A DNA stretch of 11,000 nt from a bacterium (GTDB lineage: Bacteria; UBP6; JAFGXH01), in contig JAMOQH010000090.1 in NCBI GenBank assembly GCA_027064085.1, positions 1 through 11,000 of the forward strand. The letters are read 5' to 3'. Below, one piece after another: positions 1 through 7,076 of the stretch (its first letter is position 1; every line of letters starts with the position of its first letter). Under the pieces are notes generated by a model. That model had not been told where the DNA came from. It saw only the letters and a list, made by a program, of their open reading frames with translations, and did no database searches. The translations under genes were made by a program, and so were the position numbers.

Positions 1-1
1 A

Positions 2-745
2 TTAGAGCCAAGCTTTGCATCTATTATTCATAATTCAAGAAGTGGAGCATATATTGCTCATTCAGAATATAGAACAGCAAGCATGAAAGATAATAATATT
101 GTTTATGAAAAACAAAAATGTTTAACATATGCATATAAAGAAAATTATGAAATTTCAATGCTATCTAAAATGCTTGGAAATGAAGAAACTTTAGAAGCAT
201 ATAAACTTGATGATGAAATTACCGATAATGAAAAACAGACTTTAAATATTTCAAATATACTTTATGAATTTATGAAAATATCTAAATTTAAAGCAGATAC
301 TGATTTTATTTTAAAAGATAATGTTTCAGAAAAAGTATATGCATCTACTGTTTTTAAATCTAAAATTAACGAATTATTTGAATTTCCTATCAATAAATCT
401 AAAATAAAAAATACTCTTCCAACAAGGAATTCAAAAGAATGGAAAGCATTATATGATTATGCTGAAACTATTTATGAAATTAAATTATTAGATTATAATA
501 TTATTAACAAAATGTCACAAGATAACAAAAATGTATATTATGAAAAATTATATTTTGAATTAAATAGTGAAAAAGTAAAAGCTACAAATGTACAAAATCT
601 TGATATTATGAAATTGCAAAATGAATTTGCTGAATTTATTTATGATGAAATGAAATTTTACAATGATGATGATAAATTAAATGATGAAGCTTTTATAGAA
701 GAAATGGAAGCTTCTTATCAAGGAACCAAACTTAAAGGAAATTAG
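2..745 (+). CDS. Unrecognised protein, 3' part of a gene cut by the window start
   Basis: The reading frame is open from base 2, well upstream of the first ATG at 83, and the upstream codons read as ordinary protein (ending ...AHSEYRTAS before that ATG). I therefore read this as the C-terminal 247 residues of a longer protein and not as a gene starting at 83. The visible part is rich in Lys, Glu, Asn and Tyr, with no signal peptide, membrane segment, cysteine cluster or nucleotide-binding motif that I can see. The C-terminus is acidic. It ends in TAG directly abutting the ATG of the next gene (TAGATG), with that gene's ribosome site inside its last codons, so the two are translationally linked. 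Its place ahead of nuclease and helicase genes suggests phage or plasmid DNA metabolism. I do not recognise the family. Confidence 0.8.
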   Translation, partial: LEPSFASIIHNSRSGAYIAHSEYRTASMKDNNIVYEKQKCLTYAYKENYEISMLSKMLGNEETLEAYKLDDEITDNEKQTLNISNILYEFMKISKFKADTDFILKDNVSEKVYASTVFKSKINELFEFPINKSKIKNTLPTRNSKEWKALYDYAETIYEIKLLDYNIINKMSQDNKNVYYEKLYFELNSEKVKATNVQNLDIMKLQNEFAEFIYDEMKFYNDDDKLNDEAFIEEMEASYQGTKLKGN

Positions 746-1522
746 ATGATTGAATCAGTAGAAGTAATTGGATGTGGAGGGGCATTTGATACAGAAATGA
801 CAAATTCATCATTTTTAATTAATACATCAGATGAATCAATCTTATTTGATTGTGGATATAACGTATTTACAAAATTAAAAGAATTAGAAAAAGATAGACC
901 AAATATTATAAAAAATATATCTTATATAATTATTTCTCATCTTGATGATGATCATGTAGGATCTTTAAAATCATTTCTATATTATAGATATTTCATTTAT
1001 GGATTAACAACTACTGTAATCGGACAAGAAAAAGCATTAAAATTTCTTGATGGAATTAATAAAAAAATGGAAAGCTTCAAATTTGTTGGAGCTAATATTT
1101 ACAAAGCAAATATTATATATAATGAATTATTTTTCAATATAAATAAATTAGATAATATATCTTTTAAATCAATCTCAGGTATTCATCATATAGAAACAAG
1201 TGGAATTTTAATTAGAGATAGCGAAAAAATAATATTAATTTCTGGAGACACAAAAAGTACATGTAATTTTTCAAATACTATAGAAGAAGTTTCTAAAATA
1301 ATGAAAGTACCATTTGGTTCAAATACTTTGATATTTCATGATTATTCACCATGGAATGCACCATCTAGAAATGTTCATGCAACTGACAATTGCATGAGAT
1401 CTGAATATCCAGAATGGTTTAGAAACAAAATGATTAAATACCATTTTTCAACTTGTAATATTGAAGGAAATATATATAAATTTAATTCAAAAGAAAAAAA
1501 ATGGTATCTAGAAAATACATAA
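746..1522 (+). CDS. Metallo-beta-lactamase-fold hydrolase (tRNase Z/ComEC-like metal site)
   Basis: This 258-aa soluble protein carries the ordered metal motifs of the MBL fold. They are a start strand ending in FDCG (34-37), the motif H65-x-D67-x-D69-H70, His147/His148, the GDT motif with D168, and His198, His211 or His233 as candidates for the last ligand. The order HxDxDH, then His, then GDT, then His resembles RNase Z-type and phage MBL hydrolases. Asp at the second position of HxHxDH is unusual for RNase Z but occurs in ComEC-type MBL domains. Such enzymes hydrolyse phosphoesters of RNA, DNA or nucleotides using two metal ions; the substrate here cannot be told. AAAGGAA lies six bases before the ATG, which abuts the upstream stop. 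It could act in DNA or RNA processing with the nearby nuclease and helicase, or as a counter-defence phosphodiesterase. Confidence 0.85.
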   Translation: MIESVEVIGCGGAFDTEMTNSSFLINTSDESILFDCGYNVFTKLKELEKDRPNIIKNISYIIISHLDDDHVGSLKSFLYYRYFIYGLTTTVIGQEKALKFLDGINKKMESFKFVGANIYKANIIYNELFFNINKLDNISFKSISGIHHIETSGILIRDSEKIILISGDTKSTCNFSNTIEEVSKIMKVPFGSNTLIFHDYSPWNAPSRNVHATDNCMRSEYPEWFRNKMIKYHFSTCNIEGNIYKFNSKEKKWYLENT

Positions 1523-1540
1523 ACATTAAAAGGAAATTAG

Positions 1541-1723
1541 ATGAGAATATATCAACTTAAATACTTAGTAGATGAGCTACAAGCATTAAAAGCTTTAGGA
1601 GGCAGTAGCTATACTAAAGCAGAAAAACTATTGCATACAGAAGCTACTACAGAGAATATTGAATTATGCATGAAAGAAATACAACATGAAATCAACAAAC
1701 AACAACTTAAAAATAATAAGTAA
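1541..1723 (+). CDS. Small protein of unknown function (60 aa)
   Basis: A 60-residue, mostly helical-looking, charged protein with no cysteine cluster or membrane segment. A clear AAAGGAA ribosome site sits just ahead of the ATG. The 16-base block from that site through ATGA (1529-1544) is identical to the start region of the MBL gene (734-749), which supports genuine translation. It lies between the MBL hydrolase and the PD-(D/E)XK nuclease, with 18 and 39 bases of spacing. I do not recognise it. A small accessory or DNA-mimic role is possible, but nothing in the sequence demonstrates one. Confidence 0.65.
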   Translation: MRIYQLKYLVDELQALKALGGSSYTKAEKLLHTEATTENIELCMKEIQHEINKQQLKNNK

Positions 1724-1762
1724 ATATTTTGCTTTATTACAAAAACAAAAAAGGATAGATAT

Positions 1763-2506
1763 ATGGATCTCAAAGAGAAACTAATTACAACAATGCTAGA
1801 TGCAACTAAATATACTGGATCCACAGGAAAGGAAACAAAAAAGATTAGTGCTTCATCATTTGATTCAGAACCATTACAACTGTATTTAAGATATAAATAT
1901 GGAGATCAAAATGATAGTAAAGATTTTACAGCTTCTACTGCTGGATCATTATTACAACTTGGTGTAGATTCAATCTTTGGTTCTATGAATGATTTTAAGA
2001 TAGCTACAAGAGTTGAAAAAGTTTTACCCAATGGATTTACTGTATCAGGAGAAACAGACCTTATATCAGAAGAATATAAAGCAATTATTGACTTTAAATT
2101 ATTAGCTGGCGGAGGATTCAAAAAGGTATTATCAAGAGATTCATATGTATCAAACATGAGTATTTACAATTGGTTATTTGATAACAAATATCCTAATTCA
2201 TATTTATTTGCAATTAACAAAGCTGGTTCTTCAGTAAGAGGAGATCAGTATACTTTTATTGATTATACAGATTGCATTTGGGATTATGATGAAGTAGAAG
2301 AGATATTAATTGATAAAACAAACGAGATCCAACATATGATAGATCATCCAGAAGATATTCCTGAATGTAATGTATTCGAATATGGTAAAAGCAAAACAGG
2401 GGTTCCTAATAAATGTGAATTTTATTGTTCATTTAAAAATGTATGTCCTGCGTATAAAAAGAGAATGGAAAAGAATAATCATCATGCATTAAAGGCATTA
2501 ATTTAA
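1763..2506 (+). CDS. PD-(D/E)XK nuclease, RecB/Cas4-like, with C-terminal Cys cluster
   Basis: A 247-aa soluble protein with the catalytic signature of RecB/Cas4-type exonucleases. There is a helix with G61-x3-Q65 where these enzymes usually have GxxxH, then E85, then G-E-T-D99, then I-I-D110-F-K112, the D...DxK core that binds the metal ion. Cysteines C202, C218, C222 and C228 near the end (spacing C-x3-C-x5-C for the last three) resemble the cluster that binds iron-sulphur in Cas4/AddB. In those proteins, however, the first Cys lies ahead of the nuclease core, and I see none there. Phage versions of this family trim DNA ends in replication and recombination. AAGGA at 1751-1755 sits seven bases before the ATG. 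No Cas1/Cas2 or repeat array is in view, so I do not call it CRISPR-related. Confidence 0.8.
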   Translation: MDLKEKLITTMLDATKYTGSTGKETKKISASSFDSEPLQLYLRYKYGDQNDSKDFTASTAGSLLQLGVDSIFGSMNDFKIATRVEKVLPNGFTVSGETDLISEEYKAIIDFKLLAGGGFKKVLSRDSYVSNMSIYNWLFDNKYPNSYLFAINKAGSSVRGDQYTFIDYTDCIWDYDEVEEILIDKTNEIQHMIDHPEDIPECNVFEYGKSKTGVPNKCEFYCSFKNVCPAYKKRMEKNNHHALKALI

Positions 2507-2554
2507 AATATTGATTTAAAGAACATAAAAAATAAAACAATATAAAGGGAAAAT

Positions 2555-2893
2555 ATGGGTTATAGAAGTGAAGTATTTATAAAAATAGATTTAAAACATA
2601 AAGATGAATTAAATCAAGTTTTAAAAGAAAATGATTTATTAGATTGTTTTAAAACTACAAATGATGAAAATTATTATTATGCATATGGAAGTTGGTTAAA
2701 ATTTTATGAAGGATATACAGATGTAAAAGCCTTAATTAATTTTATAGAAGATGATGAAGAAGAAAATTCAAAAGCAATGTTAGCAATTGGAGAAGATGAT
2801 GCTACGACTTATTGGGGAGCATATGATGAAGTTGAATTATGGGCATTATGTGATGTAAATTCTGAAAATTTTCCAATACAAGAATTAAGATAA
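2555..2893 (+). CDS. Small acidic phage-type protein beginning MGYRSEV (112 aa)
   Basis: A 112-aa acidic protein. The opening GYRSEV followed by alternating strand and helix segments recalls a group of small phage proteins that begin MGYRS(D/E)V; this is from memory and gives no function. Aromatic residues are frequent (Y and W in YYYAYGSWLKFYEGY and TTYWGAYDEVELWAL), suggesting a compact alpha/beta fold, and the middle has an acidic run (EDDEEE). AAAGGGA at 2544-2550 precedes the ATG. The stop is followed within three bases by a strong RNA hairpin, so transcript level or stability may change after this gene. The function is unknown. Confidence 0.75.
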   Translation: MGYRSEVFIKIDLKHKDELNQVLKENDLLDCFKTTNDENYYYAYGSWLKFYEGYTDVKALINFIEDDEEENSKAMLAIGEDDATTYWGAYDEVELWALCDVNSENFPIQELR

Positions 2894-2895
2894 AA

Positions 2896-2923
2896 ATATA
2901 AAGTGGCTTATACCACTTTATAT
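2896..2923 (+). promoter_or_regulatory. Intercistronic RNA hairpin (11-bp perfect stem)
   Basis: ATATAAAGTGG (2896-2906) pairs perfectly with CCACTTTATAT (2913-2923) around a six-base loop, CTTATA. It begins two bases after the stop of the preceding gene and ends just before the ribosome site of the endonuclease gene. It is not followed by a T-run, so it is a poor intrinsic terminator on the + strand. It could stabilise the upstream mRNA, act as a processing site, or tune translation of the endonuclease. Confidence 0.6.
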
Positions 2924-2938
2924 AATAAAGGAGATCCA

Positions 2939-3610
2939 ATGCCATATAAGCATTCAGAAAAAAAGATACCTGAGAAATTAGATAGAAGAGTTAAATTAAC
3001 TAAGTCTCAAAAAGATGAAAAAAAAATGAAAAAAAATATAAAAAAATGTTCAGTTAAAGATTGTGATAAAAATGCTAAATGCAAAGGATTATGTATAACG
3101 CATTATAATAGATATAAAAGATATGGAAGAACACATTTAATAAGAAAATTTAATTTATCAGACAATGAAAAAAGAATGTATAAAATTTTAAAAGAAATGA
3201 TAAGAAGATGTGAAAATAAAAAATCAAATGCTTATAAATGGTATGGAGCTAAAGGGATAACTGTTTGTGATAGATGGAAAAATTCTGTTGAATTATTTAT
3301 ATCAGATATGGGAGAAAGACCAGATGAAAATTATAGTATCGACAGAATTGATAGCAATGGTAACTATGAACCAAGTAATTGTAGATGGGCAAACAGAACA
3401 ACACAAGCAAGAAATATTTCAACATTAAGAAAAAATAATACAACAGGGTTTAAAGGCGTAGGCAAACATGGTAAAAAATTTCAAGCAAGAATAACTATAA
3501 AAAAGAAATTAATACATATTGGAACTTTTGATACAGCAAAAGAAGCAGCTTTGGCATATGATAAATATATAAATATTCATAATTTAGAACATACTAAAAA
3601 TTTTATATAA
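2939..3610 (+). CDS. HNH-type homing endonuclease with zinc finger and AP2 DNA-binding domain
   Basis: I take the ATG at 2939 because AAAGGAG lies seven bases upstream; an in-frame GTG at 2903 lies inside the hairpin and has no ribosome site. The 223-aa protein has three parts. Residues 37-55 form a small metal site (C37, C42, C48, C52, H55). Residues about 87-160 match the phage HNH family, with RRC91, WYGAKGI (101-107), W113, DMG (123-125), SIDRIDSNGNY (133-143) and NCRW (147-150). Residues 168-211 form an AP2 domain (TTGFKGV, then FQARI, IGTFDTAKEAALAYD). Such proteins cut a specific DNA site and spread their own gene. Residues 1-27 (MPYKHSEKKIPEKLDRR...) look unlike the rest and resemble the N-terminus of the HTH family whose C-terminal part follows at 3598-3810, so the gene seems to have landed inside that HTH gene and adopted its start. 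Confidence 0.88.
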   Translation: MPYKHSEKKIPEKLDRRVKLTKSQKDEKKMKKNIKKCSVKDCDKNAKCKGLCITHYNRYKRYGRTHLIRKFNLSDNEKRMYKILKEMIRRCENKKSNAYKWYGAKGITVCDRWKNSVELFISDMGERPDENYSIDRIDSNGNYEPSNCRWANRTTQARNISTLRKNNTTGFKGVGKHGKKFQARITIKKKLIHIGTFDTAKEAALAYDKYINIHNLEHTKNFI

Positions 3611-3624
3611 ATGAATTAGCAAAG

Positions 3625-3810
3625 ATGTATGGTGTATCAAAAAGATTAATTTCATTTATAGTAGATCCAGATAAGTTAAAAAGAAACTATCAAAAAAGAG
3701 TAGAAAATGGTGGTTCTAAACAATATTATAATAAAGATAAACATACTCTACAAATACGTGAACATAGAAGATATAAGCAAGAATTGTATATAAGAGGAAA
3801 ACTAGAATAA
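3625..3810 (+). CDS. Helix-turn-helix protein, probable 3' remnant split by the endonuclease gene
   Basis: The frame is open from 3598 and reads NELAKMYGVSKRLISFIV across the ATG at 3625, so the helix-turn-helix begins before the only available start codon. No ATG, GTG or TTG lies in frame between 3598 and 3625, and no good ribosome site precedes 3625. The tail (GGSKQYYNKDKH, then EHRRYKQELY) is a pattern I recall from short phage HTH proteins, whose N-terminus resembles residues 1-27 of the upstream endonuclease. I infer one HTH gene of roughly 100 codons that was interrupted, with about a dozen residues unaccounted for at the junction. The piece may be untranslated, translated as a 61-aa fragment lacking half its HTH, or restored by an RNA event. 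It overlaps the next gene by one base (TAATG). Confidence 0.55.
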   Translation: MYGVSKRLISFIVDPDKLKRNYQKRVENGGSKQYYNKDKHTLQIREHRRYKQELYIRGKLE

Positions 3811-4112
3811 TGAATGATACAAAAGAAACATTATTAAATAATGTATTGTCAACAGTAAATGAACTTGAAGATGAGCAAACAGATATATTTAAATGGGTAG
3901 ATGAACAACTATCTATTGAATCAATATGTTTTGATACTGAAGATAATTTAAATGGAGTTGAAATATTATGCTCATTTGGTGGACCAGATATAAGAGTTTA
4001 TTGTGGAAGATATAATTATGTAGAAGGTTATTGGGGAACAGGCACAATAAGCAGAACATTTGATGACAATAGATTGTTTGAATATATGGAAGAGCTATAT
4101 AGTAGAAAATAA
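3810..4112 (+). CDS. Small acidic protein of unknown function (100 aa)
   Basis: A 100-aa acidic soluble protein. The N-terminal 40 residues look helical. The second half has alternating strands around FGGPDIRVYCGRY and VEGYWGTG, a glycine- and aromatic-rich segment of a kind common in small phage and plasmid proteins. Three cysteines are present but show no paired metal spacing. Its ATG overlaps the previous stop (TAATG), and GAGGA at 3794-3798 is a usable ribosome site, so translation is probably coupled or independent. The helicase gene follows 11 bases later behind AAAAGGAT. I do not recognise a family and assign no function. Confidence 0.7.
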   Translation: MNDTKETLLNNVLSTVNELEDEQTDIFKWVDEQLSIESICFDTEDNLNGVEILCSFGGPDIRVYCGRYNYVEGYWGTGTISRTFDDNRLFEYMEELYSRK

Positions 4113-4123
4113 AAGGATAATAG

Positions 4124-5971
4124 ATGAAATTAAGTGAAACAATTACACTTAGAGATTACCAAGAAGAAATGGTAATAAAAACACTTGATGCGATTGATGA
4201 GCTAGAAAGTGAACAAGCATTTGGTGAACCAGATTCATATACAATAATAATGAAGCTACTGATGTCGGCTGGAAAAACCTATACTGCTTTAGCATTAGCA
4301 AATGAGCTTTCAAAAAGAGGAGAAAAGATAGGGATCTTTTTTCCATATAAAATATTAGTTGATCAATTCGCAGAATCAGCAAGAGAAGCTAATATAGAAA
4401 TTGGAGTTATATCATCAGGAACTAAGAACCCTAATCCAGAAGCAAATATTCAAGTATGTATGATCCAAACTTTACATAGTATGTATAGAAACAATAAATT
4501 AGATATTAAATTTAGTAAAGTTATCCAGGACGAAGTTGCTTCTCACTTTGAAAGTGGTTCTGTTATTGATTTAAAAGAATCTCTTGGATATAACATTAGA
4601 ATTGGAATGACAGGTACTGATTTTACAAGTCAAGGATATGCTTTAAATGCCTTTAAAACTATTGAAACAATAGGACCAAAAGGATTGGTTGAACAAAAAG
4701 CATGGCATCCAAATATGAAATATAATGTTGCTAATTTTTCTGAAAAAATGGATTGGGATAAAATTAAAATTGAAAGTAATGGAGAATTTAATCAAGCACA
4801 ATTAAGTGAAATAATTGAAGCAGATACATATATACATCAAGCAATTAAAGCAATGAATAGTTTTAATATGAAAGACGATAAGACAATTGTTTTTACATCA
4901 TCAATACATATGGCTCAAAAAATAACAGTAGCATTAAATGAAGCAGGATATTCAGCAAAAGAATATCATTCAAAGATGAAAAAAAAAGAACGAGAAGCAG
5001 TATTAAATAGCTTTATAAATGAAACAGAATATAAAGATCCAAACAACAAACAAATAGCTCTTCCTGGAATGAGAGAACAAGAACCAGAGATTATCAAATG
5101 TTGTGTTAATGTTCAAGCATTAAATGTTGGGTTTAATGTTCCAGATATAAAGAATTTAGTATTAGCAACATCAATGATGAGTAGAATTAAACACCATCAA
5201 ACAATTGCAAGATTGATTAGATATCATGAAATGGAAGAAAAAATCCTTTTAGACTGTGGATCCAACATTTCAAGAAACTTTTTCTTAGATGATACATTTA
5301 CTCCTGTAAATAGAACAGAGAATAAACAAATAGACAAAGCTAACCTAGCTAGAGAAAATGCTAAATGGAGCTTGCCTTTATTAAATGAATTCCTAAGTGA
5401 CGATCTAACTACTGAAATATCAAGAGATTGGTATGATAGTAAATTGGATAATCTTAGGGCTATTGAAAATAGCATTTTTAATAATAACCAAGAAGAAGAA
5501 TTGGTTAAAGAGGGAACTGGATCTAGCAATAGGGATATAGATCCAGAAGAAGTGCGTATTAAACATGAACAAGATATGGCTAAAAACATGGCAATGGTCT
5601 TAAGAACAACAGATGACTTAGAACATTTAGCAAAAGCTTATATTTGGTTCTGGATGTATATAAATGGATCTCCTATATCAAAGGCTGGGCATAAATATGT
5701 TCCCAAAACGGAGTGGTTCGTAGATAAATGGAAAGCAGATATTGATAAATATCCTGAAGTGAGAAACAGATTTATGAAAGCTTTGAAAACAAGAGCTAAG
5801 AATATAATCAAAGAAGGGAAGAATATTAATTCTTTATCTTTTTTTACGAATTTCTTATTAACAAATTATGAAAATGAGATCCAACAACAAGATGAATATA
5901 AACAATTACAATTTGGTTCTGAAGACAACAATGTAATGAATGAAATTTCAGAAGAAGAATGTCCATTTTAA
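4124..5971 (+). CDS. Superfamily 2 DNA/RNA helicase (DEAD/DEAH-type core)
   Basis: A 615-aa protein with the SF2 motifs in order. These are LRDYQ (9-13, Q-motif-like), the Walker A variant MSAGKT (47-52, K51), the Walker B/DExx box DEVA (136-139) followed by SHF, and TGT (163-165, motif III). They continue with IVFTSS near 255 (motif IV), VQALNVGFNVPD near 329-340 (motif V) and QTIARLIR (359-366, motif VI with arginine fingers). The DExx box is not a clean DEAH or DEAD, which is usual for phage UvsW/RadD-like helicases. The last 240 residues form a separate helical region, with a WFW/YING segment near 507-513, that I cannot assign. It uses ATP to move on or remodel nucleic acid, probably in phage replication or recombination with the nearby nuclease. 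The ribosome site AAAAGGAT precedes the ATG. Confidence 0.9.
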   Translation: MKLSETITLRDYQEEMVIKTLDAIDELESEQAFGEPDSYTIIMKLLMSAGKTYTALALANELSKRGEKIGIFFPYKILVDQFAESAREANIEIGVISSGTKNPNPEANIQVCMIQTLHSMYRNNKLDIKFSKVIQDEVASHFESGSVIDLKESLGYNIRIGMTGTDFTSQGYALNAFKTIETIGPKGLVEQKAWHPNMKYNVANFSEKMDWDKIKIESNGEFNQAQLSEIIEADTYIHQAIKAMNSFNMKDDKTIVFTSSIHMAQKITVALNEAGYSAKEYHSKMKKKEREAVLNSFINETEYKDPNNKQIALPGMREQEPEIIKCCVNVQALNVGFNVPDIKNLVLATSMMSRIKHHQTIARLIRYHEMEEKILLDCGSNISRNFFLDDTFTPVNRTENKQIDKANLARENAKWSLPLLNEFLSDDLTTEISRDWYDSKLDNLRAIENSIFNNNQEEELVKEGTGSSNRDIDPEEVRIKHEQDMAKNMAMVLRTTDDLEHLAKAYIWFWMYINGSPISKAGHKYVPKTEWFVDKWKADIDKYPEVRNRFMKALKTRAKNIIKEGKNINSLSFFTNFLLTNYENEIQQQDEYKQLQFGSEDNNVMNEISEEECPF

Positions 5972-5992
5972 AATAAAAACAAGGATTTATAA

Positions 5993-6337
5993 TTGAATTC
6001 AATTAAAGATAAAATAGAAAAAGCAAAAAGACTTCGAGATTGGGAAACAGTTCAAAAAGAAAAAAAATTATTAGCTGAATCAATGATTCCAGAAAAAGCA
6101 AAAAGACTTTATAAAAAAGATTTTAAAGAATATGAAAATTCATTAATTGCTGGATGGTTATGTGATAGTCAATGTATTATTTATGGTATTTGTAAGAGTG
6201 CTAATTCTTGGCATGATAGCTTAAGTGTACCAAATTATAGTTTATGTGTTACTTGGGAACCAACTATAGAAGAAACAATTACATATTTAGGGAACAATAA
6301 ACTTGTATCTAAATTTAAAAAAAATAAAATTTTATAA
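5993..6337 (+). CDS. Protein of unknown function with a TTG start (114 aa)
   Basis: I accept the TTG at 5993 because AAGGA (5981-5985) lies seven bases ahead and no ATG is as well placed. The first 45 residues are a highly charged, probably coiled-coil helix (KDKIEKAKRLRDWETVQKEKK) in which the string EKAKRL occurs twice (residues 9-14 and 34-39). The rest has four cysteines (in GWLCDSQCIIYGICK and SLCVTW) and several aromatics, and may bind a metal or form a compact fold. There is no signal peptide or membrane segment. It is the last gene of the strongly AT-biased cluster, and a 160-base gap follows. The family is not recognised. Confidence 0.65.
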   Translation: MNSIKDKIEKAKRLRDWETVQKEKKLLAESMIPEKAKRLYKKDFKEYENSLIAGWLCDSQCIIYGICKSANSWHDSLSVPNYSLCVTWEPTIEETITYLGNNKLVSKFKKNKIL

Positions 6338-6497
6338 ATAAAAAATATTTATTGATATGGTTATTGTAAGATTAGAAGAAAAATACAAAAATAGATAATT
6401 ACCTGTACAAATGTTAATCAAAAGTTTTCTCTTTATACTGTATGTGAACGAAACATAGACCTCAAATTACTTAGGAATTTACACAAGGAAAAAATAA
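6338..6497 (+). promoter_or_regulatory. 160-base gap with a possible promoter for the downstream gene block
   Basis: No gene fits here. The best promoter-like feature is TATACT at 6434-6439, with a T-rich stretch (TTTTCTCTTT) just upstream and no convincing -35, as is often the case for sigma70 promoters in Campylobacterota. AAGGA at 6485-6489 is the ribosome site of the next gene. Codon and base composition changes across this gap, so it is also a plausible module boundary. Confidence 0.3.
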
Positions 6498-7073
6498 ATG
6501 AGTTATTCAGTTAGAATTGACCAAGAAAGATTTACTCCATATAAGGATATAGAAAATTTGACAGAACAAATGCTCTTAAACAACAACGAACTTCTCAAAA
6601 AAAGTGAACAGTTTTTATATTGGGCTAAAGATATGATTACGTCAGAGATGAACGAAGATAAAACGATAGAGATGTTCAAAGAAAGTAGTGCTTGTGACGA
6701 GCTAGTTAGAGGACTGGAAAGCCCTCTATATTATTGGAATCTTTTATCCTTTGAACCAAGTAAAGACAGAATAGAACTTACATACAAACTTGCTCCAAAT
6801 TGTTCTGTTATGTATGTGGAACCATTAGATAGCCACTTCATAGCTTTGACAGGTGGTGGAATGGATATGAGCGACACAATAGAGTTAGCTTACTATATAC
6901 TCCAAGGTTCAAGCCCTATAGAAGCAAGTGGTTTTTATACTATAGGTAAAATTGGAGAAAATGTGTTGAAAAGATGTAGAGAAGAGAAAAAAAAGGTCTA
7001 TCAATATGAGCTGAATGATTTTGTTAAAGAAGCAGAAGAAAAACTGTTGACTTGCTCTGAAAAAAAAGGATAA
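6498..7073 (+). CDS. Phage/plasmid-type protein of unknown function (191 aa)
   Basis: A 191-aa soluble acidic protein. The central part is the most distinctive: FIALTGGGMDMSDTIELAYY, a pattern I associate with uncharacterised phage proteins, preceded by a strand-rich region (YYWNLLSFEPS, RIELTYKLAPN). The end is a charged helix. AAGGA at 6485-6489 supports the ATG. G+C and codon choice are clearly less AT-biased than in the genes before 6337 (more GAG, CTT, AGC, GTG), hinting at a different recent origin. It is followed after three bases by the next gene, whose ribosome site lies in its own last codons, so the two probably form a pair. The function is unknown. Confidence 0.75.
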   Translation: MSYSVRIDQERFTPYKDIENLTEQMLLNNNELLKKSEQFLYWAKDMITSEMNEDKTIEMFKESSACDELVRGLESPLYYWNLLSFEPSKDRIELTYKLAPNCSVMYVEPLDSHFIALTGGGMDMSDTIELAYYILQGSSPIEASGFYTIGKIGENVLKRCREEKKKVYQYELNDFVKEAEEKLLTCSEKKG

Positions 7074-7076
7074 AAG

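Noticed and set aside
83-745. ATG at 83 as the true start of the first gene
   Set aside because: The frame stays open to the window edge, the upstream codons look coding, and no ribosome site precedes 83.
1763-2506. Calling the RecB-like nuclease a CRISPR Cas4
   Set aside because: There is no Cas1, Cas2 or array in the window, and stand-alone nucleases of this family are common in phages.
2903-2938. GTG at 2903 as start of the endonuclease gene
   Set aside because: It lies within the intercistronic hairpin and has no ribosome site, whereas the ATG at 2939 has AAAGGAG at ideal spacing.
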